From: Ignavibacteria bacterium
GTDB taxonomy: Bacteria > Bacteroidota > Ignavibacteria > Tepidaquicellales > OLB5
Length of the DNA: 21,224 nt
Assembly: GCA_026417195.1 (NCBI GenBank)
Contig: JAOADS010000001.1
Span: 22,848-44,071, forward strand
Direction: 5' to 3'
Positions 1 to 7,519 of the stretch are shown here, piece by piece. Made by a program: the position numbers and the translations under genes. The stretch's first letter is position 1, and the number at the start of each line of letters is the position of its first letter. Below the pieces are notes generated by a model. That model saw nothing but the letters and a program-made list of their open reading frames with translations, searched no databases and was not told the DNA's origin.

Positions 1-24
1 GCGTCAGATGTGTATAAGAGACAG
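1..24 (+). other. Nextera transposase adapter remnant (not genomic)
   Basis: These bases match the 3' part of the Illumina Nextera read-1 adapter, ending in the Tn5 mosaic-end sequence (last 15 bases GTGTATAAGAGACAG). Translated in the frame of the following gene they give the false peptide start MCIRDR. The genomic sequence begins at base 25. The match is from memory of the adapter sequence, but it covers the whole 24 bases. Confidence 0.96.
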
Positions 25-25
25 G

Positions 26-1048
26 TACAGAAACAGGGAAGACCGAAAGAATTTTCTTTCAATCACTGAGGCAAGAAAAAGAGGATTTAAGACTAACTGG
101 TTTAAAATTAATATAACTCAGCCGAGTCTTAAAGGGATAAAGGTTTTCAGAGATTACCCTCTTGCTGATATAAGAGACAGAATAGACTGGACTCCTTTTT
201 TCATAACATGGGAGATGAAAGGTAAATATCCCTCTATATTTAAAGACCCGAAATATGGCAGGGAAGCAAGAAAGTTATACGATGATGTAAACGTATTGCT
301 TGATAAGGTAATTTCAGAAAAGTTACTGATTGCTAATGCTGTGATAGGCATTTTTCCGGCTAATTCCTCAGGTGATGATATTATAATTTATTCTGATGAT
401 GAAAGAAAAAATAGATTGGCAGTATTCCACACCCTGAGGCAGCAGGTATTGAAGACAAATGATATGCCTTATCTTGCCCTTTCGGATTTCATAGCCCCTG
501 CAGAATCAGGTGTGAAAGACTATATGGGTATTTTTGCTGTTACAGCCGGAATCGGTATAGAGGAAGTTCTAAAGTTCTACAGCGACAGAAAAGATGTTTA
601 CAACGAGATTATGATAAAAGCTCTTGCTGATAGGCTTGCTGAAGGATTTGCTGAACTCATGCATGAACTTGTAAGGAAAAAGTACTGGGGATATGCTAAA
701 GATGAAAATTTAACCAATGAAGAACTTATAGCTGAGAAATACAGGGGTATAAGGCCTGCACCCGGATATCCTGCACAACCTGATCACACGGAAAAAATCA
801 CATTGTTTAAATTACTTGAAGTTGAATCAAACACAGGAATAAGCTTAACTGAGAATCTTGCTATGTATCCAGCAGCTTCAGTCTGCGGGCTATACATTGC
901 GCATCCTGACTCAAAATATTTCAATGTAGGAAAGATAAACAAAGATCAGGTCGAAGACTATGCAGCAAGAAAAGGAATTACTCTACAGGAAGCTGAAAAA
1001 TGGCTTGCACCGGTTCTTGCGTATGAGAGAGAGGAGGTTCAGGTCTGA
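26..1048 (+). CDS. metH: Cobalamin-dependent methionine synthase, C-terminal part (5' truncated)
   Basis: This is the end of MetH, which methylates homocysteine to methionine using methylcobalamin and methyltetrahydrofolate in the cytoplasm. Only the reactivation (AdoMet-binding) domain and the linker before it remain. Family landmarks are IDWTPFFITWEMKGKYP, FPANSSGDDI, HTLRQQ, LALSDFIAP, DYMGIFAVTAG, ALADRLAEGFAELMH, the AdoMet-binding loop RPAPGYPAQPDHTEK, and MYPAASVCGLYIAHP. The homocysteine, folate and B12-binding modules lie off the left edge. The apparent ATG at position 8 is inside the sequencing adapter and is not a start; genomic codons begin at 26. The stop is 2 bases before the next gene. 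A cobalamin adenosyltransferase lies in the same gene run, which fits a B12-using cluster. Identification is near certain; the 5' boundary is artificial. Confidence 0.95.
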   Translation, partial: YRNREDRKNFLSITEARKRGFKTNWFKINITQPSLKGIKVFRDYPLADIRDRIDWTPFFITWEMKGKYPSIFKDPKYGREARKLYDDVNVLLDKVISEKLLIANAVIGIFPANSSGDDIIIYSDDERKNRLAVFHTLRQQVLKTNDMPYLALSDFIAPAESGVKDYMGIFAVTAGIGIEEVLKFYSDRKDVYNEIMIKALADRLAEGFAELMHELVRKKYWGYAKDENLTNEELIAEKYRGIRPAPGYPAQPDHTEKITLFKLLEVESNTGISLTENLAMYPAASVCGLYIAHPDSKYFNVGKINKDQVEDYAARKGITLQEAEKWLAPVLAYEREEVQV

Positions 1049-1050
1049 CT

Positions 1051-1254
1051 ATGGTTGACAGGTGTATATGTTTCAATATAACTTTTTCTGAAATGCAGCA
1101 GGTGATGCTTAAAAGAAAAATCAAAACTCTTGCGGAGCTTAAAAAACATCTCACTTTCGGGCAAAGATGTACTCTTTGTATTCCGTTTGTAAAACTTATG
1201 ATTAAAACCGGCAGGGTTGAATTTAAGCCGGACGAGGTATTTTGTAATGAATAA
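1051..1254 (+). CDS. Small BFD-like [2Fe-2S] protein
   Basis: A 67-residue protein with four cysteines spaced C5-x-C7 ... C40-x2-C43. This is the C-x-C-x32-C-x2-C arrangement of the BFD-like (bacterioferritin-associated ferredoxin) fold, which binds a [2Fe-2S] cluster. The surrounding residues (CICFNITFSEM and FGQRCTLCIPFV) resemble stand-alone BFD-like domains. It starts 2 bases after the metH stop, with a GAGGAGG stretch 15 or so bases upstream, and overlaps the following kinase-like gene by 8 bases, so it is surely part of the metH operon. Classical Bfd partners bacterioferritin, but no ferritin gene is visible here. Its place behind metH suggests an electron-transfer role in cobalamin chemistry; that is inference. 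The cluster-binding call is good, the physiological role unknown. Confidence 0.8.
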   Translation: MVDRCICFNITFSEMQQVMLKRKIKTLAELKKHLTFGQRCTLCIPFVKLMIKTGRVEFKPDEVFCNE

Positions 1255-1780
1255 GATATTGGCAGTAGTCGGTATGTGTGGTTCTGGAAAATCTGAAGCA
1301 GTGAGGTTTTTTACCAAACACGGATATAAGAGGGTTTACTTCGGTGATGTTGTAATGAATGAAATCAGAAGACTGGGGCTTGAAGTAAACGAAAGGAATG
1401 AAAAAGCTGTCAGGGAGAATCTTCGAAATGAATATGGCATGGGGGTCATGGCTATGAAAAGTCTTCCCACCATAGAGATTTTGCATACACAGGGGAATGT
1501 TGTTATTGAAAGTCTTTATTCATGGGAAGAGTTTAAGATAGTTAAAGATAAGTTTGGTGATGCATTCAGTCTGCTTACGATTTATACCACTAAATCCCTT
1601 CGCTACCAGAGGCTTGCGAAGCGTTCTCAGAGACCTCTTACACCAGATGAAGCCATCAGCCGCGATATAAATGAAATTGAGAAACTTGATAAGGGAGGGC
1701 CTATAGCGTTTACGGATCATCTTGTTGTGAATGACGGTACACTTGAGGGACTTTATAAGCAACTTGAAAAGTTTCTTTAA
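1247..1780 (+). CDS. P-loop nucleotide kinase-like protein (dephospho-CoA/NMP kinase superfamily)
   Basis: A 177-residue protein with a Walker A loop at residues 9-16 (GMCGSGKS) directly after the first beta strand. It also has an aspartate-containing stretch near residue 33 (YFGDVV), VVIESLYSWEEF, and an arginine-rich lid-like segment RYQRLAKRSQRPLTPDE. The general plan is that of adenylate/dephospho-CoA kinase-type enzymes and of archaeal UPF0200 proteins, whose substrates are not settled. I chose the ATG at 1247, just before the first strand; an in-frame TTG at 1217 would add ten non-conserved residues and deeper overlap with the previous gene. It overlaps that gene by 8 bases and ends 3 bases before dCMP deaminase, so a nucleotide-metabolism role fits. 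The ATP-binding fold is certain; the phosphate acceptor is not identified. Confidence 0.8.
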   Translation: MNKILAVVGMCGSGKSEAVRFFTKHGYKRVYFGDVVMNEIRRLGLEVNERNEKAVRENLRNEYGMGVMAMKSLPTIEILHTQGNVVIESLYSWEEFKIVKDKFGDAFSLLTIYTTKSLRYQRLAKRSQRPLTPDEAISRDINEIEKLDKGGPIAFTDHLVVNDGTLEGLYKQLEKFL

Positions 1781-1783
1781 ACT

Positions 1784-2275
1784 ATGAAACGCAAGGATTA
1801 CATTTCATGGGATGAATATTTTATGGGAATAGCACTACTTTCAGCCCAGAGGAGCAAGGACCCAAGCACACAGGTTGGAGCCTGTATTGTTGATGAACAT
1901 AATAAAATAGTAGGAATAGGTTACAACGGATTTCCAATCGGATGTGATGATGATGTATTGCCATGGGGTAAGGATTCCGATAAGCCTAACGAAACAAAAT
2001 ATCCTTACGTTGTTCATGCAGAGGCAAATGCTATTTTGAATTCAACGAAAGCCCTTCACGGAGCAAGAATATATGTAGCATTGTTTCCCTGTAATGAATG
2101 TACTAAACTTCTCATTCAGTCTGGGATCAGGGAAATAATTTACCTTTCGGATAAATACAAAGATACGGACAGCGTGAAAGCTTCAAAGAAAATGCTTGAT
2201 CTGGCCGGAGTGAAATACAGAAAACTTAATATCAGAGACAAGAGACTTATTATAGATTTTTCAGTAGATGAGTGA
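1784..2275 (+). CDS. Deoxycytidylate (dCMP) deaminase
   Basis: A 163-residue zinc-dependent deaminase converting dCMP to dUMP, the precursor for thymidylate synthesis. The zinc site is visible: His78-Ala-Glu80 (HAEAN, with Glu80 as proton shuttle) and Pro102-Cys103-x2-Cys106 (PCNEC). The N-terminal segment WDEYFMGIALLSAQRSKDPSTQVGACIV and GIGYNGFPIGCDD are characteristic of dCMP deaminases (the ComEB type) rather than cytidine or tRNA deaminases. Length is typical. It lies 3 bases after the kinase-like gene and overlaps the adenosyltransferase gene by 8 bases, so it is translated as part of the same operon. Family assignment is strong; allosteric control by dCTP/dTTP is known for the family but not tested here. 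Confidence 0.93.
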   Translation: MKRKDYISWDEYFMGIALLSAQRSKDPSTQVGACIVDEHNKIVGIGYNGFPIGCDDDVLPWGKDSDKPNETKYPYVVHAEANAILNSTKALHGARIYVALFPCNECTKLLIQSGIREIIYLSDKYKDTDSVKASKKMLDLAGVKYRKLNIRDKRLIIDFSVDE

Positions 2276-2948
2276 TGCAATGAAAAAAAGAAGAGTTACT
2301 CTTGAGGAAGCTAAAAAAGCCGGAGGAACGAAATACAGAGAGAAGGTAAAAAAGGCAATAAGAGATTTTGAGAAGTTACCAGAGGAAAAGAAACATCAGA
2401 GCCACCTCTATTACGGATACGGAAAGGGTAAGACTACGGCCGCTGTCGGACTTGCATTCCGTGCACTTGGAGCAGGGCTTAAAGTTGCAATAGTTGAATT
2501 TGATAAAGGGTATGACGTTTCCAGAGAACATTATCACGAAAGGAGAATATTTGCAAAGCTTAAAGAACTTGGATATCCGGTAGAACTTTATTCAACAGGT
2601 TGTGAGAGAATGAATGAAGACGGAACTTTCAGATTTAAAAATGCAGAAGAAGATTTTCTTGAAGCTCAGAGGGCATTGAAAATTACCAGAGGACTTATAA
2701 CTGAAGGTAATCAGGATGTTTTAATACTTGATGAATTTATTGCTGCAGCCAACTATCATCTTATAACGGAGAAAGATGTTTTTGACATACTTGACCTTTA
2801 TGATAGAAACAGAAGGTTTGAGCTTGTGATGACTGGACATAAGTTATTTAAAGGTCTTGAAGAAAGAGTTGACCTTATTACTGAAAATAAAAAAGTCAAA
2901 CATTATTTTGATAAAGGAATTCAGGCAAGGAAGGGGATTGAATATTAG
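2268..2948 (+). CDS. cobA: Cob(I)alamin / cob(I)yrinic acid a,c-diamide adenosyltransferase (CobA/BtuR type)
   Basis: A 226-residue enzyme that transfers adenosyl from ATP to reduced corrinoid, making adenosylcobalamin. Evidence: P-loop GYGKGKTT at residues 50-57 in the family context HLYYGYGKGKTTAAVGLAFRALG, a Walker B-like VLILDEFIAAANY, the ending VMTGHK...DLITENKKVKHYFDKGIQARKGIEY, all matching BtuR/CobA/CobO. The N-terminal 45 lysine- and glutamate-rich residues precede the fold, as in other BtuR proteins. The ATG at 2268 overlaps the dCMP deaminase stop; an in-frame ATG at 2280 is an alternative. It ends the operon, convergent with a minus-strand gene 9 bases away, with no hairpin terminator seen. 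Together with metH it indicates that the cell uses or salvages B12; no corrin-ring synthesis genes are in this window. Confidence 0.92.
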   Translation: MSDAMKKRRVTLEEAKKAGGTKYREKVKKAIRDFEKLPEEKKHQSHLYYGYGKGKTTAAVGLAFRALGAGLKVAIVEFDKGYDVSREHYHERRIFAKLKELGYPVELYSTGCERMNEDGTFRFKNAEEDFLEAQRALKITRGLITEGNQDVLILDEFIAAANYHLITEKDVFDILDLYDRNRRFELVMTGHKLFKGLEERVDLITENKKVKHYFDKGIQARKGIEY

Positions 2949-2957
2949 ATTAAAATT

Positions 2958-3899
2958 TCAGGTTTTAAAATACGACTTTCTTATCAGCACGTTACTTACA
3001 ATAACAGTTATCCAGCATACTACCAAGCCTCCGAATATGTCAACTATGTAGTGATATCTCAGATACACGGTTGCTATTACCATGAAAATGAAATAAGGCA
3101 GGTAGAAATAGAAAGATTTCATTCTGAATTTCCCTGAAAGCCAGAGTATAAGAAATGCTGATATCACGTGAAGGCTTGGCATAGCATCTCGCTGAACATA
3201 ATAATCAGGATTTAAAACACCCGGCGGGATGGATTCTCCGAAGTTTATGAAATCTCTTATAGGTTCTGTCAGAAACAGACCGGGAAGTTCTGTTGAAATA
3301 GAATAGAAGTTGTGCAAATGGAATCTCGGACCAATAGCAGGAAATACCATATACAGCAGGTAGCTGATATAGAAACTGAAAAAAAGCACGAATAATGTAA
3401 ATTTAAACTCACCGTATCTGCCTGGGAGATACAGTTGCAAACCGAAAACAAGTATCATCGGATAATAGTATATATAGACTATCTGCAGAAATTCAGTCAG
3501 GAAAGGATTTTGAAATCTGTAGATCCATTCTGTTGGATTAAGCCCGAAAATCCAATAATCCATTTTTATAAACAGGTGATCCCAGTCAGGTGGCTTGAGG
3601 CTGAATATTATGAAATATACCTGTTTGAATATGTAAAGAATCAGAAAGATTCCATACCAGTATCTTATAAGCTTTACTATAATATTTGACTTTTCAGGAT
3701 TTGATTCATAGAGGACTACTGATTTATAAATCAGATAAATTAATAGTAAGTTCAGAGGAATAAATATCTGCCAGTAATGGATTCCGGAATTAAAAACTGA
3801 TATTATTACAGTAAGAATAAAAAGCATTAAAAGGCTGATGAAATCACCCGGGTAAAGAAGTCTGAAATTACTCTTTAAGTCTTTCAGTGAACCAGCCAT
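2958..3899 (-). CDS. PAP2-family integral membrane phosphatase/phosphotransferase
   Basis: A 313-residue protein with about seven hydrophobic segments and PAP2-superfamily signatures: MPSLHVISAF (motif C2, P-S-x-H) and RYHYIVDIFGG (the H-x3-D of motif C3). The segment PAIGPRFHLHNF is seen in the branch related to inositol phosphorylceramide synthase (Aur1-like), where it replaces the usual K-x6-RP motif. Such enzymes dephosphorylate or transfer head groups on lipid phosphates at the membrane surface; the substrate cannot be told here. The start at 3899 overlaps the mgtE end by 16 bases, so it is probably translationally coupled to mgtE. It is the last gene of the minus-strand run from tsaD. 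Fold confident, function generic. Confidence 0.85.
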   Translation of the reverse strand: MAGSLKDLKSNFRLLYPGDFISLLMLFILTVIISVFNSGIHYWQIFIPLNLLLIYLIYKSVVLYESNPEKSNIIVKLIRYWYGIFLILYIFKQVYFIIFSLKPPDWDHLFIKMDYWIFGLNPTEWIYRFQNPFLTEFLQIVYIYYYPMILVFGLQLYLPGRYGEFKFTLFVLFFSFYISYLLYMVFPAIGPRFHLHNFYSISTELPGLFLTEPIRDFINFGESIPPGVLNPDYYVQRDAMPSLHVISAFLILWLSGKFRMKSFYFYLPYFIFMVIATVYLRYHYIVDIFGGLVVCWITVIVSNVLIRKSYFKT

Positions 3900-5275
3900 T
3901 TAAGTGAGAGCGTAGCAAGTGTCAGAAATACCGTTATTCCAACCACGTCCTGAAATGCTGTTTCAAAAGGTCCTACAGTGATTGCCGGATCAAAGCCGGC
4001 TTTTTTGGAGATCAAAGGAGTGGAAGTTCCAACCAGTGCTGATATGTTAATTGAGATACACATTGAAATTCCCACAACCAGACCGAAGGCAACTTTACCA
4101 TACCATATTCCTCCTACTATTCCCAGTATTAAGCCACATACACTTCCTATTATCAGACTTATCTGTATGGAACGTTTAATCGGCTCAGCCCAGTTGCTTA
4201 AAGTGACATTTCCAGTTGCAAGTGCTCTGACAGTCATTGCAGAAGCCTGAAGCCCGGTGTTGCCCGATATTGCTGAAATTATAGGCATGAAAGATGCAAG
4301 AAGTATAACTTTTGAAAGTGTTTCGTCATAATAATGTATTACAACTCCAGCAAGGAACTGAATACCTAATGTGATTAATACCCAGGGAAGTCTCATCATA
4401 GCAACCTGAAAGGCTGACTTGCTTGCAAGTTCCTCAGCATCAGAACCTACTATTTTTGCAACATCTTCAGAGAATTCTTCTTCCATTATATCTGCTATAT
4501 CGTCAAATGTGATTTTTCCTACAACTTTATTATCATCATCAACAACGGGTATAGAAACCAAGTCATACTTCTGCATAATCTTTGCAACTTCTTCCTGATC
4601 TGTATTAACATTTACTGATATGACCTCAGATGTCATAATGTCTGCCATAATCATAGCCGGAGTATCAAGGGCAACTATTATTTTTTTCAGGGAAACTATA
4701 CCTGTCAGTCTTCCGTCCTGATCTGTAACCCAGACATGATAGAAATGTTCATTATCAGCTGCTTTTTCTTTAATTATTTCTACTGCTTTGTTAATAGAGT
4801 CTGTTTCTGAAACAGTAACAAACTCTTTTTGCATGATTCCGCCTGCGGAGTTTTCATCATAGGTTAAAAGCTCCTTTACTTCAGACAAGTCCTGACTGTC
4901 TAACAATCGCAAAACCTCGTCAGCTTTATCCTCTTCAAGTGTACCTATGATGTCAGCAGCATCATCAGAATCCATTTGCTTTATAAGAGAGGCAACTTCT
5001 TGAACATTCAGTGAGTCAAGGATAAATTTTTTCGGATATTCACTCAGATCCAGAAGAACGTCTGCAGATGTTGAACTGTCCAGTAACTTGAATAACCACA
5101 AACCTTCTTCATCATTAAGATTATCTATTATTAACGCTATATCCGGAGAATATATATCTGCAAGTATGTTTTTCAGTAATGATGAGGATTCGCTTTTTAT
5201 AAGATCAGATATATCACTTAAAAGCTGGTTATCAACATCTATAATTGCTTTTTTTCTTTTCTCTATGTTTGTCAT
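3884..5275 (-). CDS. mgtE: MgtE-family magnesium transporter
   Basis: A 463-residue magnesium channel/transporter of the inner membrane. Domain order: an acidic MgtE N domain (about residues 1-130, rich in LLD/DDAADII repeats), tandem CBS domains (about 135-260, ending AKIMQKYDLVSIPVVDDDNKVVGKITFDDIADIM), then a five-helix membrane domain from about residue 290. Family signatures in the pore region are AISGNTGLQASAMTVRALATGNV and GFDPAITVGPFETAFQDVVG, the latter holding the pore aspartate. Known MgtE proteins sense cytosolic Mg2+ through the N and CBS domains, which close the pore. The start overlaps the tsaD stop by 4 bases (ATGA). Length is normal and no key segment is missing. Confidence 0.95.
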   Translation of the reverse strand: MTNIEKRKKAIIDVDNQLLSDISDLIKSESSSLLKNILADIYSPDIALIIDNLNDEEGLWLFKLLDSSTSADVLLDLSEYPKKFILDSLNVQEVASLIKQMDSDDAADIIGTLEEDKADEVLRLLDSQDLSEVKELLTYDENSAGGIMQKEFVTVSETDSINKAVEIIKEKAADNEHFYHVWVTDQDGRLTGIVSLKKIIVALDTPAMIMADIMTSEVISVNVNTDQEEVAKIMQKYDLVSIPVVDDDNKVVGKITFDDIADIMEEEFSEDVAKIVGSDAEELASKSAFQVAMMRLPWVLITLGIQFLAGVVIHYYDETLSKVILLASFMPIISAISGNTGLQASAMTVRALATGNVTLSNWAEPIKRSIQISLIIGSVCGLILGIVGGIWYGKVAFGLVVGISMCISINISALVGTSTPLISKKAGFDPAITVGPFETAFQDVVGITVFLTLATLSLKWLVH

Positions 5276-6279
5276 GACCTGAAAACCGGATATGCATTTA
5301 GGGAAAGTTCTTTGGTGTAATTTACTTTACAATATATTGATCGCAGATATGCGTAATAACCTATCATGGCTGCGTTATCAGTTGAGTAACCTGGCATAGG
5401 GAAATATATTTCAAATCCATCAGATTCAAGTTCTCTGAATTTTCTTCTCAACAAAAAATTGGATGATACACCTCCTGATATTGCTATTTTTTTTATGGAG
5501 TAATCAGTGCATGCTTTTAGTGTCCTTGAAAGGAGTGAGGATATCACTGATTTTCTGAAAGAGGCGCTTATGTCATTTATAGGTATATTTTTATTGTCAG
5601 GAAAATTTTCATTAAGAAAGTATAATAAAGAGGTTTTAATTCCGCTGAATGAAAAGTTGTAAACACTGTTTCTAACAACAGCTTCAGGAAAGTGATGATA
5701 GTTTTCATTTCCCAGTTCTGCCAGTCTGTCTATTTCAGGTCCGGCAGGATAATCCAGACCAAGTAATTTACCAGCTTTATCGAAAGCTTCACCGGCTGCA
5801 TCGTCAACTGTTTGTCCCAGAATTACATATTTATCATAGTATTCAACTTTTGCTAATATAGTATGTCCACCTGACACTACAAGTGCTATGAAGGGGAAGT
5901 CAATTTTTTCATAACCTATAAACGGAGAAAATATATGAGACTCTATGTGATCTATTGAAATAAATGGGATTTTTCTACTTAATGCAAAAGCTTTAGCAAA
6001 GTTAAATCCTGTGAGAAGTGAACCTATAAGACCAGGTCCTCCTGTTGCCGCAACTAAAGTGATGTCTTTTTTCCTGACAGATGCTTCCTTAAAAGCTGTA
6101 GTAGCTATTTTATCAATAATTTTTATATGAGAACGGGAGGCTAATTCAGGTACTATTCCTCCGTATTTACTGTGAAAAGATTGGGAAGATATTATATTTG
6201 AGAGAACTTTTGCTCCTTGTAATACAGATACTGATGTCTCATCACATGAGGTTTCAATTGAAAAGATAATATCCTTCAC
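5272..6279 (-). CDS. tsaD: tRNA N6-adenosine threonylcarbamoyltransferase
   Basis: A 335-residue TsaD/Kae1/YgjD protein, the catalytic subunit that places threonylcarbamoyl on A37 of tRNAs decoding ANN codons. Visible signatures: ETSCDETSVSVL at residues 9-20, the metal-binding H111-x3-H115 (DHIESHIF), SGGHT at 136-140, GEAFDKAGKLLGLDYPAGPEID, the ISGGVSSN loop near 268 and STDNAAM near 299 with the third metal ligand Asp301. Length is that of bacterial TsaD. It heads a three-gene minus-strand run (tsaD, mgtE, PAP2). The 178-base region upstream is shared with the divergent NfrA-like gene. Partners TsaB, TsaE and TsaC are not in the window. Confidence 0.97.
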   Translation of the reverse strand: MKDIIFSIETSCDETSVSVLQGAKVLSNIISSQSFHSKYGGIVPELASRSHIKIIDKIATTAFKEASVRKKDITLVAATGGPGLIGSLLTGFNFAKAFALSRKIPFISIDHIESHIFSPFIGYEKIDFPFIALVVSGGHTILAKVEYYDKYVILGQTVDDAAGEAFDKAGKLLGLDYPAGPEIDRLAELGNENYHHFPEAVVRNSVYNFSFSGIKTSLLYFLNENFPDNKNIPINDISASFRKSVISSLLSRTLKACTDYSIKKIAISGGVSSNFLLRRKFRELESDGFEIYFPMPGYSTDNAAMIGYYAYLRSIYCKVNYTKELSLNAYPVFRS

Positions 6280-6457
6280 AAGGTAAAAATATTTAAAACA
6301 TTATATATTTACAATTCTTTTTATAAAACTGCCAATATTAGTTACTCAAACACGTTAATCATACCGTGAAAACGGTATTGTTATCAGTAACTACCTATGT
6401 TAATTTTGAAAGGTTTGAATTTTATTTATTTTAATATTTTATTATCTTGTATTTTGA
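6280..6457. promoter_or_regulatory. Divergent intergenic region with shared promoter space and nested hairpin
   Basis: This 178-base, very A+T-rich gap lies between the starts of tsaD (minus) and the NfrA-like gene (plus), so both must be driven from here. A perfect 7-base inverted repeat, ATACCGT-GAAA-ACGGTAT, occupies 6361-6378, nested within GTTACT (6341-6346) and AGTAAC (6386-6391). On the plus strand a TTGAAA at about 6406 followed by A+T-rich sequence (TTTTAATATT) could be a promoter; this is weak evidence. No Shine-Dalgarno precedes the ATG at 6458. Confidence 0.5.
6341..6391. repeat. Nested inverted repeat (hairpin or operator candidate)
   Basis: The inner arms ATACCGT (6361-6367) and ACGGTAT (6372-6378) are perfectly complementary around a GAAA tetraloop. 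The outer arms GTTACT (6341-6346) and AGTAAC (6386-6391) are also perfectly complementary. No T-run follows on either strand, so it does not look like an intrinsic terminator. It could be an operator for a dimeric regulator or a structured 5' leader. Confidence 0.5.
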
Positions 6458-7507
6458 ATGAAAAAGCAAAAATTAAATAAATACTTAATGTATAAAGTTT
6501 TAACTTCAATATTTCTGATATTTATCCTGGCTAACGGTACGGTATTTACTCAGTCTCTTGCAGATTCCGGTTATTACTATCTGAATCAGGGAAATAAGAA
6601 AAAAGCTGCAGGTTATTTTGAATTGTACTTAAGGGATAATCCTCGTGATCTGAAAACCAGACTTCAGCTTGGATATTTATACTATGAGCAGAGACAGTTA
6701 GGAAAATCCCTTAAGCACTTTGATTATGTCGGGAAACATACATCTAATTCACAGGACAGAGATTTGTCTAAATCAGCTTCCTTTGTAATAAGAGAGGAAC
6801 TTGCTAATACTTCAGCACGTTCGTTTGATTTGTATTTTTATAATTTTTATGACTCGTTTCAGGAGAATTATATAGCTAATTTAGTTGCACATTATAATTT
6901 CAGAATAGGACCGGGTTTTTATGTAGGTCCTTATCTGGATGTTTATACTGACACCCGTTCCACAAGACAGTTAGTTTATAATGACCGTTTCATTGAAGCA
7001 GGAATTTTTCTGAGGTATAATATACTTAAGAATCTTTTTATAGAAGGCAGAATTGGTTATACAAGACAGATAGATCTCGATTCAAACAAGATAAATCTCA
7101 AGCCGATGATTGTTTATTTTAACAGGTTCGGAGAAGCAAAAGTTTATGTAAGCAGCAAAGGTTCATCCAGAACGAGTTTTTACATGGATATCTATTATGC
7201 TGCCATGTATGATTATAAGTATAAGAATGCATTTCTTCAAGGCTCTCTGCAACAGGTTCTCCGTTTCCATACAGGCGGATATTCTTACATCGAAAATTAT
7301 TTACTGCAGACCGGTCAGTTTGACGGCAGAAAATTAGATTACAACAACTATTTTGAAGTTGGGACCGGACTAAGATTTAAGCCAAATGTTATGTTCTTCC
7401 CCGTTTTATTTTTAGAACCAACCTATAAGCTATACTTTTTCGGAAACAGGAAAAATTCCTTCCAGATTAAGGCTGGTTTTCTTTTTAATTTCAGGACTAA
7501 ATTATAG
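6458..7507 (+). CDS. NfrA-like outer-membrane TPR/beta-barrel exopolysaccharide export protein
   Basis: A 349-residue secreted protein. A lysine-rich N-terminus and hydrophobic stretch (about residues 12-32, VLTSIFLIFILANGTVF) form a signal peptide. Two TPR-like helical repeats follow (about 35-100: SGYYYLNQGNKKKAAGYFELYLRDNP then LQLGYLYYEQRQLGKSLKHFD). From about 115 to the C-terminus the sequence is aromatic-rich and alternates as in an outer-membrane barrel, with YNDRFIEAGIFLRYNI resembling the NfrA C-terminal region, and ends in strand-like FQIKAGFLFNFRTKL. E. coli NfrA, as I recall, is about 990 residues, so this is a minimal version. It is followed 12 bases later by an NfrB-like glycosyltransferase, the strongest support for the assignment. 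Inferred role: passing a polysaccharide through the outer membrane. Without the neighbour I would call it only a TPR-barrel protein. Confidence 0.68.
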   Translation: MKKQKLNKYLMYKVLTSIFLIFILANGTVFTQSLADSGYYYLNQGNKKKAAGYFELYLRDNPRDLKTRLQLGYLYYEQRQLGKSLKHFDYVGKHTSNSQDRDLSKSASFVIREELANTSARSFDLYFYNFYDSFQENYIANLVAHYNFRIGPGFYVGPYLDVYTDTRSTRQLVYNDRFIEAGIFLRYNILKNLFIEGRIGYTRQIDLDSNKINLKPMIVYFNRFGEAKVYVSSKGSSRTSFYMDIYYAAMYDYKYKNAFLQGSLQQVLRFHTGGYSYIENYLLQTGQFDGRKLDYNNYFEVGTGLRFKPNVMFFPVLFLEPTYKLYFFGNRKNSFQIKAGFLFNFRTKL

Positions 7508-7510
7508 GAG
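7506..7510 (+). promoter_or_regulatory. Ribosome binding site coupling the NfrA-like and NfrB-like genes
   Basis: AGGAG overlaps the stop codon of the preceding gene and lies 9 bases before the ATG at 7520. A clear Shine-Dalgarno is uncommon in this window, and its position implies translational coupling of the two genes. Confidence 0.6.
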
Positions 7511-7519
7511 TATTAAATT

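Noticed and set aside
169..180. A second 12-base match to the end of the Nextera adapter (TATAAGAGACAG) inside metH
   Set aside because: It encodes DIRDR within the well-conserved PLADIRDRIDWTPFF region of MetH, and sequence continues as MetH on both sides; it is a chance match, not a chimera.
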